From Sporosarcina oncorhynchi (GTDB taxonomy: Bacteria > Bacillota > Bacilli > Bacillales_A > Planococcaceae), in contig NZ_CP129118.1 in assembly GCF_033304615.1 (NCBI RefSeq), positions 3,344,001-3,408,000 of the forward strand: a DNA stretch of 64,000 nucleotides, written 5' to 3'. A program made the position numbers and the translations under genes. Positions 18,893 to 26,228 of the stretch are shown here, piece by piece. The notes under the pieces are model-generated. The model searched no databases. It was not told the origin of the DNA and was given only the letters and a program-made list of their open reading frames with translations. Within the stretch, counting starts at the first letter, position 1. Each line of letters opens with the position of its first letter.

Positions 18893-18921
18893 ACCTTACT
18901 ATGCATTCTTTCAATTGTCAA
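18893..18921 (-). promoter_or_regulatory. trp operon promoter
   Basis: Minus-strand TTGACA (18921-18916), 17-bp spacer, TAAGGT (18898-18893); transcription should start near 18,886, just before the T-box stem I. Confidence 0.65.
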
Positions 18922-18951
18922 CCTTCGAATAACATATGCAATCCCTAGACT

Positions 18952-18980
18952 TTGTATAACCCCTCCCTTAGCGTTACAAT
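18952..18980 (+). promoter_or_regulatory. rluF promoter
   Basis: TTGTAT (18952-18957), 17 bp, TACAAT (18975-18980), diverging from the trp promoter. Confidence 0.55.
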
Positions 18981-19013
18981 AAAGGGAAATAAACCCCGAA
19001 AAAGGTGAACCCA

Positions 19014-19718
19014 ATGCGAATCAATAAATATCTAAGCGAAGCCGGCATCGTCTCCAGACGCGGTGCCGACAAATGGATCGAAGACGGACGCGTGACAATC
19101 AACGGTCAACTAGCTGAACTCGGAAGCAGAGTCGAACCGGAAGATGTCGTCCATGTCGACGGCAAACCCGTTAAAACTGAAGATCAGCTCGTCTACCTCG
19201 TACTCAACAAACCCGTCGGCATCACAAGCACAACCGAACGTCATATCGAAGGAAACGTCGTTGATTTCGTCAACCATCCGCTCCGCATTTTCCATATCGG
19301 GCGGCTCGACAAAGACTCAGACGGCTTGTTGCTTCTCACAAATGACGGCGACATCGTCAATGAAATCCTGCGCGAAGAACATGGCCATGAAAAAGAGTAC
19401 ATCGTCACCGTCGACCGCCCGATCACAAAAGAATTCATCCGTGATATGGAATCAGGCGTCGAAATCCTTGATACCAAAACTAAGCCTTGCAAAGTAAAAC
19501 AACTAGGCCCGCGCAAATTCAATATCACATTGACACAAGGTTTGAATCGTCAAATCCGCCGCATGTGCTCAGCACTCGGCTACACTGTCAGAAGCCTGCA
19601 GCGCACACGCATTATGAACATTCACCTCGGCAAACTACCGATCGGGCAATGGCGCGATTTGACGGATAAAGAACTGCAGGAAATGTTTAAGCTGCTTGAT
19701 TATGAGCCGAAACGATAA
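19014..19718 (+). CDS. rluF: 23S rRNA pseudouridine synthase, RluF type
   Basis: RsuA/RluB/E/F-family pseudouridine synthase. ATG at 19014 (234 residues) has AAAGGTG 6 nt upstream; the GTG at 19005 lies inside that site. The S4 RNA-binding domain spans about 1-45 ([20 protein letters not shown]), and catalytic Asp99 is in [13 protein letters not shown]. The C-terminal [15 protein letters not shown] and LQRTRIMNI are close to RluF rather than RsuA or RluB. The exact modified base is inferred from the family. Confidence 0.88.
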   Translation: MRINKYLSEAGIVSRRGADKWIEDGRVTINGQLAELGSRVEPEDVVHVDGKPVKTEDQLVYLVLNKPVGITSTTERHIEGNVVDFVNHPLRIFHIGRLDKDSDGLLLLTNDGDIVNEILREEHGHEKEYIVTVDRPITKEFIRDMESGVEILDTKTKPCKVKQLGPRKFNITLTQGLNRQIRRMCSALGYTVRSLQRTRIMNIHLGKLPIGQWRDLTDKELQEMFKLLDYEPKR

Positions 19719-19745
19719 ATGATACCAACCTTGGAATCCATTCCC

Positions 19746-19774
19746 TTGCATCCGCTTGCCTACGGTTGTATAAT
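19746..19774 (+). promoter_or_regulatory. Promoter of antisense RNA
   Basis: TTGCAT (19746-19751), 17 bp, perfect TATAAT (19769-19774), pointing toward the 3' end of the small toxin gene. No reading frame follows it before a terminator. Confidence 0.6.
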
Positions 19775-19780
19775 TCAGAT

Positions 19781-19926
19781 ACAGATTTCGTAGAATAAAA
19801 AGGACCACCCGGTTGCAGCCGAGTGGTCAAAGTAATTGATAGGTTCCCTGTAAGGGGACGGCTATTTCATCTGGAATGACCCATCCGAAACGAGCTCGCG
19901 ACTCAAGGATGGGTTATTTCTTTTTG
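19781..19926 (+). ncRNA. Predicted antisense antitoxin RNA
   Basis: From the predicted start near 19781, a transcript of about 145 nt would run through two hairpins (GGACCACCCGG/CCGAGTGGTC and GTTCCCT/AGGGGAC). It would end at a stem ACCCATCC/GGATGGGT followed by TATTTCTTTTT. It overlaps the last codons and the 3' untranslated region of the toxin mRNA on the opposite strand, the arrangement of txpA/RatA and bsrG/SR4 type I systems. Transcription has not been shown; promoter and terminator are read from sequence. Confidence 0.55.
19803..19830 (-). terminator. Terminator of toxin mRNA
   Basis: Minus-strand GACCACTCGG / CCGGGTGGTC with a 6-nt loop, then CTTTTTATTC. It ends a transcript of about 255 nt starting near 20,058. 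Confidence 0.6.
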
Positions 19927-19997
19927 TCATTTGACAGTATCAAGACGACTAATGTTGCAAATCCAATTGCAAACATTAATGATTCGAATACTGACAT
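19914..19997 (-). CDS. Holin-like type I toxin peptide (Hol-Tox family)
   Basis: A 27-residue peptide: MSVFESLMFAIGFATL, then a hydrophobic run VVLILS and a charged end NDKKK. The FESLM start, single membrane helix and lysine tail are those of the putative holin-like toxin family that includes TxpA and BsrG. The ribosome binding site AAGGGGGTGAT is near perfect but lies in a hairpin (CATCCCTTT/AAAGGGGGTGATG), as is common for type I toxins whose translation is restrained. An extended -10 is at 20070-20065. It would insert in the membrane and be held in check by the facing antisense RNA. Confidence 0.7.
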   Translation of the reverse strand: MSVFESLMFAIGFATLVVLILSNDKKK

Positions 19998-20064
19998 GGG
20001 CATCACCCCCTTTCGAAAAGGGATGAGCCGTCCATCCTTAAGCTACCTATTCAATTACTCTCTC

Positions 20065-20070
20065 ATTATA
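20065..20070 (-). promoter_or_regulatory. Toxin promoter -10
   Basis: Minus-strand TGCTATAAT, an extended -10 with perfect TATAAT; no good -35 is seen. The predicted leader is about 60 nt and contains the hairpin that covers the toxin ribosome binding site. Confidence 0.5.
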
Positions 20071-20176
20071 GCACACATACGTTCCTTTAACTCCACTAAT
20101 AATTCTACTCTCCAACAACCTTCAGATCTGCAAATACCGTTTTAACTTTTGACCTCTCTTTTAACACTCCTCTTTA

Positions 20177-20731
20177 TTAATACTTCACATCAATAGCTAT
20201 CCCTTCCATCTTCAATCTATGTTTCACACTCTCCCTCATCGCAGGTAACTGTCGATTTTCAACTAGATTCAACGAATGACCATCTGTAAAATGAAACACA
20301 TAACTAGGGAACTCATTTTCCGGAGGATATTTATTGTATTGCACACTTTCAACGTCACTCCACTGATAGGAATGTCCCTTAGAAAACATGTCACGATACT
20401 TGATTGAGTCATCAGCCAAGGCGATATACTGCCGTCCTGCCACATAAAAAGACGAGCCAGCAAGAACCACGCAAAGGATCGCAATATAAATGGCTTTACG
20501 GCTGCAGTCCAACATAGCCAAAATGGCAGATCCTATAACAAGCAACAAAAACCCCACTCCGTACATTCCATATGTAGAACCTTTGACAAAAACGTACCAA
20601 TTGGAAGGTGTATGATACACATTATTCGCATTCCAGTTCGGTAGAAGCAACACAAAAAGAGGTGTTGTAACAAGGATAAGTATCGAAAGCACCATAAAAA
20701 CATGCCTTTTCCCAAACTGATTTGACATCAT
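20177..20731 (-). CDS. Membrane protein with C-terminal PH-like domain
   Basis: 184 residues that I cannot assign to a named family. Three membrane helices are predicted at about 11-30, 55-74 and 79-98. The cytoplasmic tail from about 100 has the pattern of bacterial PH domains: a strand, SYQWSDVESVQYN, then YVFHFTDGHSLNLV. It begins 52 nt after the ABC ATPase and no permease gene is adjacent, so it could be the membrane partner or a regulator of that ATPase. The ribosome binding site before ATG 20731 is weak (AAAGAGAAG). Codon use is like its neighbours. Confidence 0.7.
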   Translation of the reverse strand: MMSNQFGKRHVFMVLSILILVTTPLFVLLLPNWNANNVYHTPSNWYVFVKGSTYGMYGVGFLLLVIGSAILAMLDCSRKAIYIAILCVVLAGSSFYVAGRQYIALADDSIKYRDMFSKGHSYQWSDVESVQYNKYPPENEFPSYVFHFTDGHSLNLVENRQLPAMRESVKHRLKMEGIAIDVKY

Positions 20732-20783
20732 TGCACTTCTCTTTTCAACTGTTTGTCAAACTTATGTCCAGGACGCCTTCAGC

Positions 20784-21683
20784 TCAAACTTGAACAAGCT
20801 CATCCGTTTTTGCCTCTTCCGTAAAGATTTTACGGTAGCGCTCCTCCGAGCCGAACACCTTCTTCTCAATATCGTCGATGACTACATTCTCGCGCTCCAA
20901 AATGTGCAAAACTCTATCCAACGCGACATCTTGACGATAAACATGCAATCGTTCGTCTACCAATTCCACAGGTATACCGACTGCAGTAAGCGCTTTCTCG
21001 GCCTTCGCCGTCTGATCGACTTTAATCTGGTAGCGGACTTGTTCGAATTCAGCCATATTTTCTTGAATCAGATTCCCCTTTTTCAAGAACAGAATCGAAG
21101 ATGTCACTCTATCAATCTCCGCCAAGTTATGAGAGGACAATAGAATTGTCGTCCCTTCATCGCGTAACGCAAGCAGCAGTTCACGGACACGTATGGCGCT
21201 CGTCGGATCAAGTCCGTTCAGCGGCTCATCCAAAATCGCCAGTTTTGGCTTGTTCAGAACAGCCATTGCCAGCAACAGATGCTGTTTCATCCCAAGCGAA
21301 TAATTCTTTACTTTTTTATTCAAATAACTCGTAATTCCAATCCGTTCCGCTGTTGCGAGCAGCTGCTTTTTTGGCAACCCCTGGACATCACAAATGAACT
21401 GCAAATGATCGTATCCAGTTAGATAATCGTACAGCACCGTATTGTCCTGCATGAACGAAATTTCCCGGAAAATATTCGGATCACGGTTGTTTTTTCCTAA
21501 AACAGTCACTTCGCCTTTATCCGCAGGCAACAAGTTCGTAATAATATTGAGCAATGTCGATTTCCCCGATCCATTCGGTCCAACGAGTGCAATGATCTGC
21601 GGTTCCTCAATCTCAAACGTAATCCCCTTCAACACCTGTTCCTTACCGTATGATTTGTACACGTCTTTCACTGATAAAATCAT
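20784..21683 (-). CDS. ABC transporter ATP-binding protein
   Basis: 299 residues, CcmA-type exporter ATPase. Walker A GPNGSGKS is at about 35-42, with Q-loop FMQDN, an unusual signature YSLGMKQ instead of LSGGQ, Walker B LAILDEPLNGLD and H-loop SSHN. About 80 extra C-terminal residues follow the nucleotide-binding domain, as in bacitracin/lantibiotic-type exporters. The following gene encodes a three-helix PH-like protein instead of a standard permease. The substrate is unknown. Confidence 0.85.
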   Translation of the reverse strand: MILSVKDVYKSYGKEQVLKGITFEIEEPQIIALVGPNGSGKSTLLNIITNLLPADKGEVTVLGKNNRDPNIFREISFMQDNTVLYDYLTGYDHLQFICDVQGLPKKQLLATAERIGITSYLNKKVKNYSLGMKQHLLLAMAVLNKPKLAILDEPLNGLDPTSAIRVRELLLALRDEGTTILLSSHNLAEIDRVTSSILFLKKGNLIQENMAEFEQVRYQIKVDQTAKAEKALTAVGIPVELVDERLHVYRQDVALDRVLHILERENVVIDDIEKKVFGSEERYRKIFTEEAKTDELVQV

Positions 21684-21774
21684 GACTTCAACTCCCTCTT
21701 TTTTTAATAACCAATTATATCCACTATACTATAAGTTATAAATAGTTAACAGAAAAATATAGTTAATTCAGATA

Positions 21775-21812
21775 AAAAATCCTCCTTAGTCACTTGCTCT
21801 AAGGTGGATTCC
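21775..21812 (-). terminator. Terminator downstream of truncated yugN-like gene
   Basis: Minus-strand AATCCACCTTAG / CTAAGGAGGATT, 9-nt loop, then TTTTTATC. Confidence 0.75.
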
Positions 21813-21825
21813 TTACTATAAGTCA

Positions 21826-22068
21826 AATCGTCTTCAACAAATTCTGCGCATGCATACAGTCCATAAGACTTTTCACACCCTCTTCACCCGCATGCATCCA
21901 CCTGTTTTTGTCTTTAATCTTGCCGTCTTTGTCAATCGGCGGCTGGAATTGATTGAATCCGCCGAGATTCAACAATGACGTTTCATCACTATCCAGGCCG
22001 ACATGGACAACATGCTTGATATAGTAAGCCGGAATCTTTCGACAGAATAGTGTGACCCTTGCGACAAT
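21826..22068 (-). pseudogene. 5'-truncated yugN-like paralogue
   Basis: The last about 65 codons are nearly identical to the end of the intact gene at 22912-23346 (HVVHVGLDSDETSLLN, NQFQPPIDKDGKI and WMHAGEEGVKS are readable). Further upstream the frame reads VARVTLFCRKIPAYYIK, which differs from the intact copy, so this is a diverged paralogue rather than a simple duplication. The frame meets a stop near 22068 and has no start or ribosome binding site. The first half of the gene is missing where the 22128-22819 cassette begins. Confidence 0.75.
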
Positions 22069-22127
22069 CTAAAGACGATTTATGATATAATGTTAGAAAT
22101 AGATAAGAGGCTTAAGGAGGTTTCATT

Positions 22128-22514
22128 TTGACGTATGAGTTTAAGTATTTATTGAAAAAACTAATACAATCATATAAAAAATATGGACCCCAATGGAAGC
22201 CAGGTAGAGATATTATTCATCTTAAAAAACGAATCAGCAGAAATGACCTGCCTTTTGAAACTACTTTACAAGATTATAGTCATTTGATTACTACTATTGT
22301 TGTGAATGAACAAAGCAATATCCATATTTATAATATGAAGCATTTCCAACAGGGTTATATTGTGTTTTCCTTTAACTCATGGGTTGTCATCGTTGGTGAA
22401 GATTACATCATGGAAACAGCTATGATAACAAGGTCACCAGATAATTATTTATCAACCGAAAAAGGATATACTTATATCGGGACAGTGAAGGAGGTTTTAT
22501 CATGGATCGAATGA
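22128..22514 (+). CDS. Small protein, possible toxin of a toxin/immunity pair
   Basis: 128 residues of no family I can name with confidence. TTG at 22128 follows AAGGAGG at good spacing, and an extended -10 TGATATAAT is at 22083-22091. Visible features are a lysine-rich helix at 1-20, the motif GRDIIHLKKRI (His31, Lys33-Arg35), an alternating strand region with SWVVIVG, and ETAMI near Glu96-Thr97. This layout recalls small BECR-fold nuclease toxins, but that is a guess from pattern. The next gene overlaps it by 13 nt, as toxin and immunity genes often do. Composition is more AT-rich than its surroundings, which suggests transfer. Confidence 0.6.
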   Translation: MTYEFKYLLKKLIQSYKKYGPQWKPGRDIIHLKKRISRNDLPFETTLQDYSHLITTIVVNEQSNIHIYNMKHFQQGYIVFSFNSWVVIVGEDYIMETAMITRSPDNYLSTEKGYTYIGTVKEVLSWIE

Positions 22515-22819
22515 AATTGGTTAATCTTTATGGTGAAGGCATCACTGATTGTGATTCCAGCCCTTTTGAAATGATTGAAACTTTTCATATTCGCAGCGAG
22601 TTGCATCAACTGCCTTTGACGAAAGAGGAAAAGAAAGTGGTAGCTGCCTATGACTTAAAATTGCTAAGTAATGCTGAAAAAGTATTCGAGCACACCAGTA
22701 AGGCTTATGACTTTTCTGCATCTAAAGAGAATATGGAAGAATGGTGGTGGCATTTAGATTTATTGTTGAAAGGGGAAATCCTTTTTAGTGCTACTCCTTT
22801 ATATGACGATGTAATCTAG
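22502..22819 (+). CDS. Small acidic protein, possible immunity partner
   Basis: 105 residues, acidic, no membrane helix or signal, family not recognised. ATG at 22502 follows AAGGAGG with 7 nt spacing and overlaps the end of the preceding gene, so translation is coupled. A tryptophan cluster (EEWWWH, about 80-85) is a visible oddity. Acidic overlap partners of small basic proteins are commonly immunity proteins or antitoxins, hence the proposal; nothing in the sequence proves it. Confidence 0.6.
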   Translation: MDRMKLVNLYGEGITDCDSSPFEMIETFHIRSELHQLPLTKEEKKVVAAYDLKLLSNAEKVFEHTSKAYDFSASKENMEEWWWHLDLLLKGEILFSATPLYDDVI

Positions 22820-22869
22820 TGAAATTAGTGAACCACTTTCAATATTTTCAAGTAATAAAAATCGAAAAA

Positions 22870-22905
22870 TCAAACCCGCCAGAAGAAATACTTCTTGGCG
22901 GGTTC
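22870..22905. terminator. Bidirectional terminator between cassette and yugN-like gene
   Basis: Stem AACCCGCCA(G)AAG / CTT(C)TTGGCGGGTT with a 5-nt loop. The minus-strand exit is GGGTTTGATTTTTC and the plus-strand exit is weaker. Confidence 0.7.
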
Positions 22906-22911
22906 TCAATG

Positions 22912-23346
22912 TCAACTCGTCTTCAACAAATTCTGCGCATGCATACAATCCATCAGACTTTTCACAGCCTCTTCACCCGCATGCATCCACCTGTTTTTGT
23001 CTTCAATCTTGCCGTCTTTGTCAATCGGCGGCTGGAATTGATTGAAACCGCCGATATTCAACAATGAAGTTTCATCACTATCCAGACCGACATGGACAAC
23101 GTGCTTGATAATATAAGGCGTTTGGAACTTAATGTACGCTTCATAATCGTCGAGCTCCCCTTGCGTTACGGAAAAGGGAATTCGGATGTAAATCGTTTCG
23201 CCGCCCTCTTGGCACAAAATATGATCGAAACACCCTTGATGATAATCCCAATTTCCGCCCATATGATAGCCGAGGTCCCGGATACAATCGCTCACCAGAC
23301 CGAAAGACGCTGTCTGCCCTTCCAGCCCTGTCTGTAATTTCAACAT
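22912..23346 (-). CDS. YugN-like family protein
   Basis: 144-residue cytoplasmic protein resembling the YugN-like family of Bacillales; its function is unknown to me. ATG at 23346 has GAAGGAGGAGAAC upstream. It has an alternating strand/helix pattern with YIRIPFSV and YIIKHVVHVG, and the conserved FNQFQPPIDKDGKI near residue 100. A truncated paralogue with an almost identical C-terminus lies about 870 bp away in the same orientation, on the other side of the two-gene cassette. Assignment rests on remembered family motifs. Confidence 0.65.
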   Translation of the reverse strand: MLKLQTGLEGQTASFGLVSDCIRDLGYHMGGNWDYHQGCFDHILCQEGGETIYIRIPFSVTQGELDDYEAYIKFQTPYIIKHVVHVGLDSDETSLLNIGGFNQFQPPIDKDGKIEDKNRWMHAGEEAVKSLMDCMHAQNLLKTS

Positions 23347-23440
23347 ACGTTCTCCTCCTTCTACATGATTCGCTATATAGCATTCACAAAAGAAGGGAGG
23401 GACATACGTATGAACGAAAACTGGTTAGCGTCTTTAATAC

Positions 23441-23660
23441 TTACGCTGCAACATTCCTACCTTTTACATGAAAACCGATAAAAGCAGCAAGAAGTACAGC
23501 CGTTCCTGCCACAAACAAAGCGAGCATCCCATGTTGGAACCCAATGGCAGGGTTGAATGCAAGTGTTGCGATTTCTCAAGTCAGCGAATGGCCTGATAAA
23601 TCTTCATTGATGGTCGGAATATAGAGAATGGATGTTGCGTTTTGCCGATGAATTCACGCG
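23441..23660 (-). pseudogene. Remnant of a major-facilitator transporter C-terminus
   Basis: The minus-strand frame ending at 23441 reads EIATLAFNPAIGFQHGML, then a membrane helix with GTAVLLAAFIGFHVKG. This is like the last helix of an MFS drug transporter. It is interrupted by in-frame stops and has no beginning, so only a decayed tail remains. The rest of 23,347-23,755 shows no intact gene. Confidence 0.5.
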
Positions 23661-23690
23661 TCACATGTTAATTGCTTACTTTTCAAAATG

Positions 23691-23725
23691 AAAAGCAGCC
23701 TCCCATTATAATAGGAAGCTGCTTT
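23691..23725 (-). terminator. Terminator of amino-acid ABC operon
   Basis: Minus-strand GAAAGCAGCTTCC / GGAGGCTGCTTTTC around a 9-nt loop, followed by ATTTTG. It lies 30 nt past the stop at 23756. Confidence 0.75.
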
Positions 23726-23755
23726 CTCACTCATATACATATAAAATAGAAGCTT

Positions 23756-24481
23756 TTACACATTCACCATCTCTAAAAACTGTTTCGTCCGCTCGTTTGT
23801 CGAGTGGTTGAAGAATGTATCAGGGTCTGCGTCTTCGATGATGCGCCCTTCATCGAGCATGATAATCCGGTCTGCCACTTCTTTGGCGAATTTCATCTCA
23901 TGTGTGACGACGACCATTGTCATCCCTTCATCGGCTAGTTCTTTCATGACTTGAAGCACTTCGCCGACAAGCTCCGGATCGAGCGCTGATGTCGGCTCGT
24001 CGAACAGCAAGGCTTTCGGTTCCATCGCAAGAGCTCGCGCGATGGCGACACGCTGTTTTTGTCCGCCTGATAATTTACTTGGGTAGACGTCCGCTTTATC
24101 GGAAAGCCCGACTTTCTCCAGTAAATCCAGCGCTAACTGCTTCGCTTTCGCTTTGTTTTCATTCTTCACAATCAACGGGGCTTCCATGATATTCTCAATC
24201 ACCGATTTATGCGGGAACAAGTTGAAATGCTGGAATACCATGCCGACTTCCGCGCGGACCTTCGATAGATCATCTTTCTTTCTGTCAATCGGACGGCCAT
24301 CTATTGTAATCGTCCCCGTTTCCGCCACTTCCAAGAAATTCAGGCAGCGGAGCAACGTACTTTTCCCTGAACCACTGACACCGACAAGAACGACGACTTC
24401 ACCCAGATGGATGTCGAGGTCGATTCCTTTCAGCACTTCTAATTTATCAAAAGACTTATGAAGATCTGTCGTTTTAATCAT
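23756..24481 (-). CDS. Polar amino-acid ABC transporter ATP-binding protein
   Basis: 241 residues, GlnQ/HisP class ATPase. Walker [10 protein letters not shown] is at about 34-42, followed by Q-loop [11 protein letters not shown], signature LSGGQKQR, Walker [15 protein letters not shown] and H-loop VTHEM. It is the last gene of the three-gene importer, 15 nt after the permease stop, with GAGGAGGAATAC before the ATG. The transported amino acid cannot be told from this subunit. Confidence 0.92.
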   Translation of the reverse strand: MIKTTDLHKSFDKLEVLKGIDLDIHLGEVVVLVGVSGSGKSTLLRCLNFLEVAETGTITIDGRPIDRKKDDLSKVRAEVGMVFQHFNLFPHKSVIENIMEAPLIVKNENKAKAKQLALDLLEKVGLSDKADVYPSKLSGGQKQRVAIARALAMEPKALLFDEPTSALDPELVGEVLQVMKELADEGMTMVVVTHEMKFAKEVADRIIMLDEGRIIEDADPDTFFNHSTNERTKQFLEMVNV

Positions 24482-24496
24482 CTGTATTCCTCCTCA

Positions 24497-25165
24497 TTAC
24501 GATCCATCCACATTCAGTTTGTTTTCATATAGCTTCAATAGCCAAGTGAAAATGAGAACGAGGACGAGGTAATACATACCAACAACGAGGAACGTCTCAA
24601 ACTGCATGAAGTTTGAAGCCGCTGCACGGTTCGCCCGCCCAAACAGTTCGGAAACCCCGATCAGATACACTAAAGACGAGTCTTTCAATGTAATGATGAA
24701 CTGGTTGCCGAGTGGCGGAATCGCACGGCGTAATGCTTGCGGAAAAACAATTCTGCGCATCGTTTGTGTGCGGTTCATGCCGAGAGCGAGACTCGCTTCC
24801 CGCTGTCCTCGATCGATGCCTTGGATTGCTCCTCTGAATATCTCCGCAATATAGGCTCCATTATGAATGCCTAATGCAATCGCGCCTGCCCAGAAGTTCG
24901 ACAGGACAACAATTGACGTGATTCCAAAGTATAAAAACATGATTTGCACGATCAGCGGTGTACCTCGGATAATCGTAATATATAAGTTGGCAATCGTCTG
25001 CAGGATCTTAGATCTTGAAATCTTCATCAAAGCGAAGATGATCCCGAAAACGGTTCCCAAAACGACAGCAATTGCCGTAATTTCAAGTGTGATTAGTACA
25101 GCTTTTAAAAATCCTTCATACGTACTCATGAACACATCGTATAGTCTTATGAATATCTCAGGCAA
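24497..25165 (-). CDS. Polar amino-acid ABC transporter permease
   Basis: 222 residues, HisM/GlnP type permease forming a homodimeric pore. It has about five helices, with the coupling loop GQREASLALGMNRTQTMRRI and VFPQALRRAIPPLGNQ, and the LKDSSLVYLIG segment typical of the family. The coding region lies between the binding protein (35 nt upstream) and the ATPase. No second permease is present, so a homodimer is expected. Confidence 0.92.
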   Translation of the reverse strand: MPEIFIRLYDVFMSTYEGFLKAVLITLEITAIAVVLGTVFGIIFALMKISRSKILQTIANLYITIIRGTPLIVQIMFLYFGITSIVVLSNFWAGAIALGIHNGAYIAEIFRGAIQGIDRGQREASLALGMNRTQTMRRIVFPQALRRAIPPLGNQFIITLKDSSLVYLIGVSELFGRANRAAASNFMQFETFLVVGMYYLVLVLIFTWLLKLYENKLNVDGS

Positions 25166-25199
25166 TGGCCACTCCCTCTTCCCATTCCAGAATCAGTTA

Positions 25200-26018
25200 T
25201 TATTCCAACAGCTCTGCATCTTCCAGATCGATATCCAACAGATTGCGATCGAACCACTTCATTGAAATTTCCTCATATGTGCCGTCATCGATAATTTCCT
25301 GGAGCGCTTTGTCAATCGCGTCACGAAGCTCTTCATTATCCTTATGCACCGCAATCGATGGTTGCTCGACCCATAGCGGGCTTCCTACTTCTTTAATCTC
25401 AAATCCATTGTCGATCGCTTCAAAACCGACGATATCCGCTGTAATGACGGCATCCAGACGGTTCTCGATCGTCAAATCCTGCAATGCGACAACATCACTT
25501 GCGTAGTACTGAATGTCATCAGATAGCGTTTTTGCGGGTTCTTCATACGTAGATTGAGATACGACACCAATCTTCTTGCCTTTCAGATCTTCGGGAGACT
25601 TGATCTCGTCGTTGCCTTTAGCAACCCAGATCATCCCGCCCGAATAATAATACGGTTCCGTAAAAGCTGCTTGTTCTGCACGTTTTTTTGTATACGCCAT
25701 CGAACCGATGATTGCATCATATTTGTTAGCTACAAGTCCTTGAAGAATCGTTTCGAATGGATTTGTCACCGGGTTTGCTTCAAGCCCCATCTTTTCAGCG
25801 ATTGCCGCTCCGATTTCCATATCAAACCCTGTCAGTTCGCCGTCTTCTTCAAAATTGAACGGCTTATAAACGCCACTTGCCGCATATGTCAGTTTTCCTT
25901 TTTTCACGAGACCGAATTCATTGTCTTCGTCTTTTGTAGACTTGTTGTCATCTCCACAAGCCGCAAGTACAAGCATTGCTGCCATCATTACGAATAATAG
26001 CGATTTCCATTTTCCCAT
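25200..26018 (-). CDS. Polar amino-acid ABC transporter substrate-binding lipoprotein
   Basis: 272 residues, SBP_bac_3 family. The signal peptide ends in lipobox LAAC with Cys21, followed by an acidic linker and the two-lobed binding domain (YKPFNFEEDGELTGFDMEI, then TEPYYYSGGM). The C-terminal motif YEEISMKWF is typical. ATG at 26018 is preceded by AAAAAGGGAGTAA. Directly upstream, at 26041-26058, is an 18-bp palindrome that may be an operator. Ligand class is cystine, glutamine or arginine-like; sequence reading alone does not decide. Confidence 0.9.
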   Translation of the reverse strand: MGKWKSLLFVMMAAMLVLAACGDDNKSTKDEDNEFGLVKKGKLTYAASGVYKPFNFEEDGELTGFDMEIGAAIAEKMGLEANPVTNPFETILQGLVANKYDAIIGSMAYTKKRAEQAAFTEPYYYSGGMIWVAKGNDEIKSPEDLKGKKIGVVSQSTYEEPAKTLSDDIQYYASDVVALQDLTIENRLDAVITADIVGFEAIDNGFEIKEVGSPLWVEQPSIAVHKDNEELRDAIDKALQEIIDDGTYEEISMKWFDRNLLDIDLEDAELLE

Positions 26019-26040
26019 ATAAAATTACTCCCTTTTTTAA

Positions 26041-26079
26041 GTTAGAGAAATCTCTAACTTTTTTTGCTTGCTCTCTAAC
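26041..26079. promoter_or_regulatory. Palindrome with repeated half-site upstream of amino-acid importer
   Basis: GTTAGAGA-AA-TCTCTAAC (26041-26058) is a perfect 8-bp inverted repeat, and the half-site TCTCTAAC recurs at 26072-26079. It begins 23 bp upstream of the lipoprotein start. On the plus strand the palindrome is followed by seven T, so a terminator role in that direction is an alternative, but no plus-strand gene ends here. Confidence 0.45.
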
Positions 26080-26228
26080 CTCTTTCCCTAGTTTTATTCC
26101 AATAAACATATTTTTTACAGATTCCTATTTTTCGTTTGTTTTAAGAAATGTGGGGAATAGGGTGATAGCACGGTTTTGGTAATTCCAAATTAACTAGAAA
26201 TATGTTAAAAAGAGGTGAACTGAATCTT

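Noticed and set aside
23410..23481. 23-codon frame with a good ribosome binding site
   Set aside because: Too short, runs into a decayed transporter fragment on the other strand, and resembles nothing known; treated as debris.
26032..26065. Palindrome with T-run as a plus-strand terminator
   Set aside because: No plus-strand gene lies upstream; an operator for the minus-strand importer explains it better.
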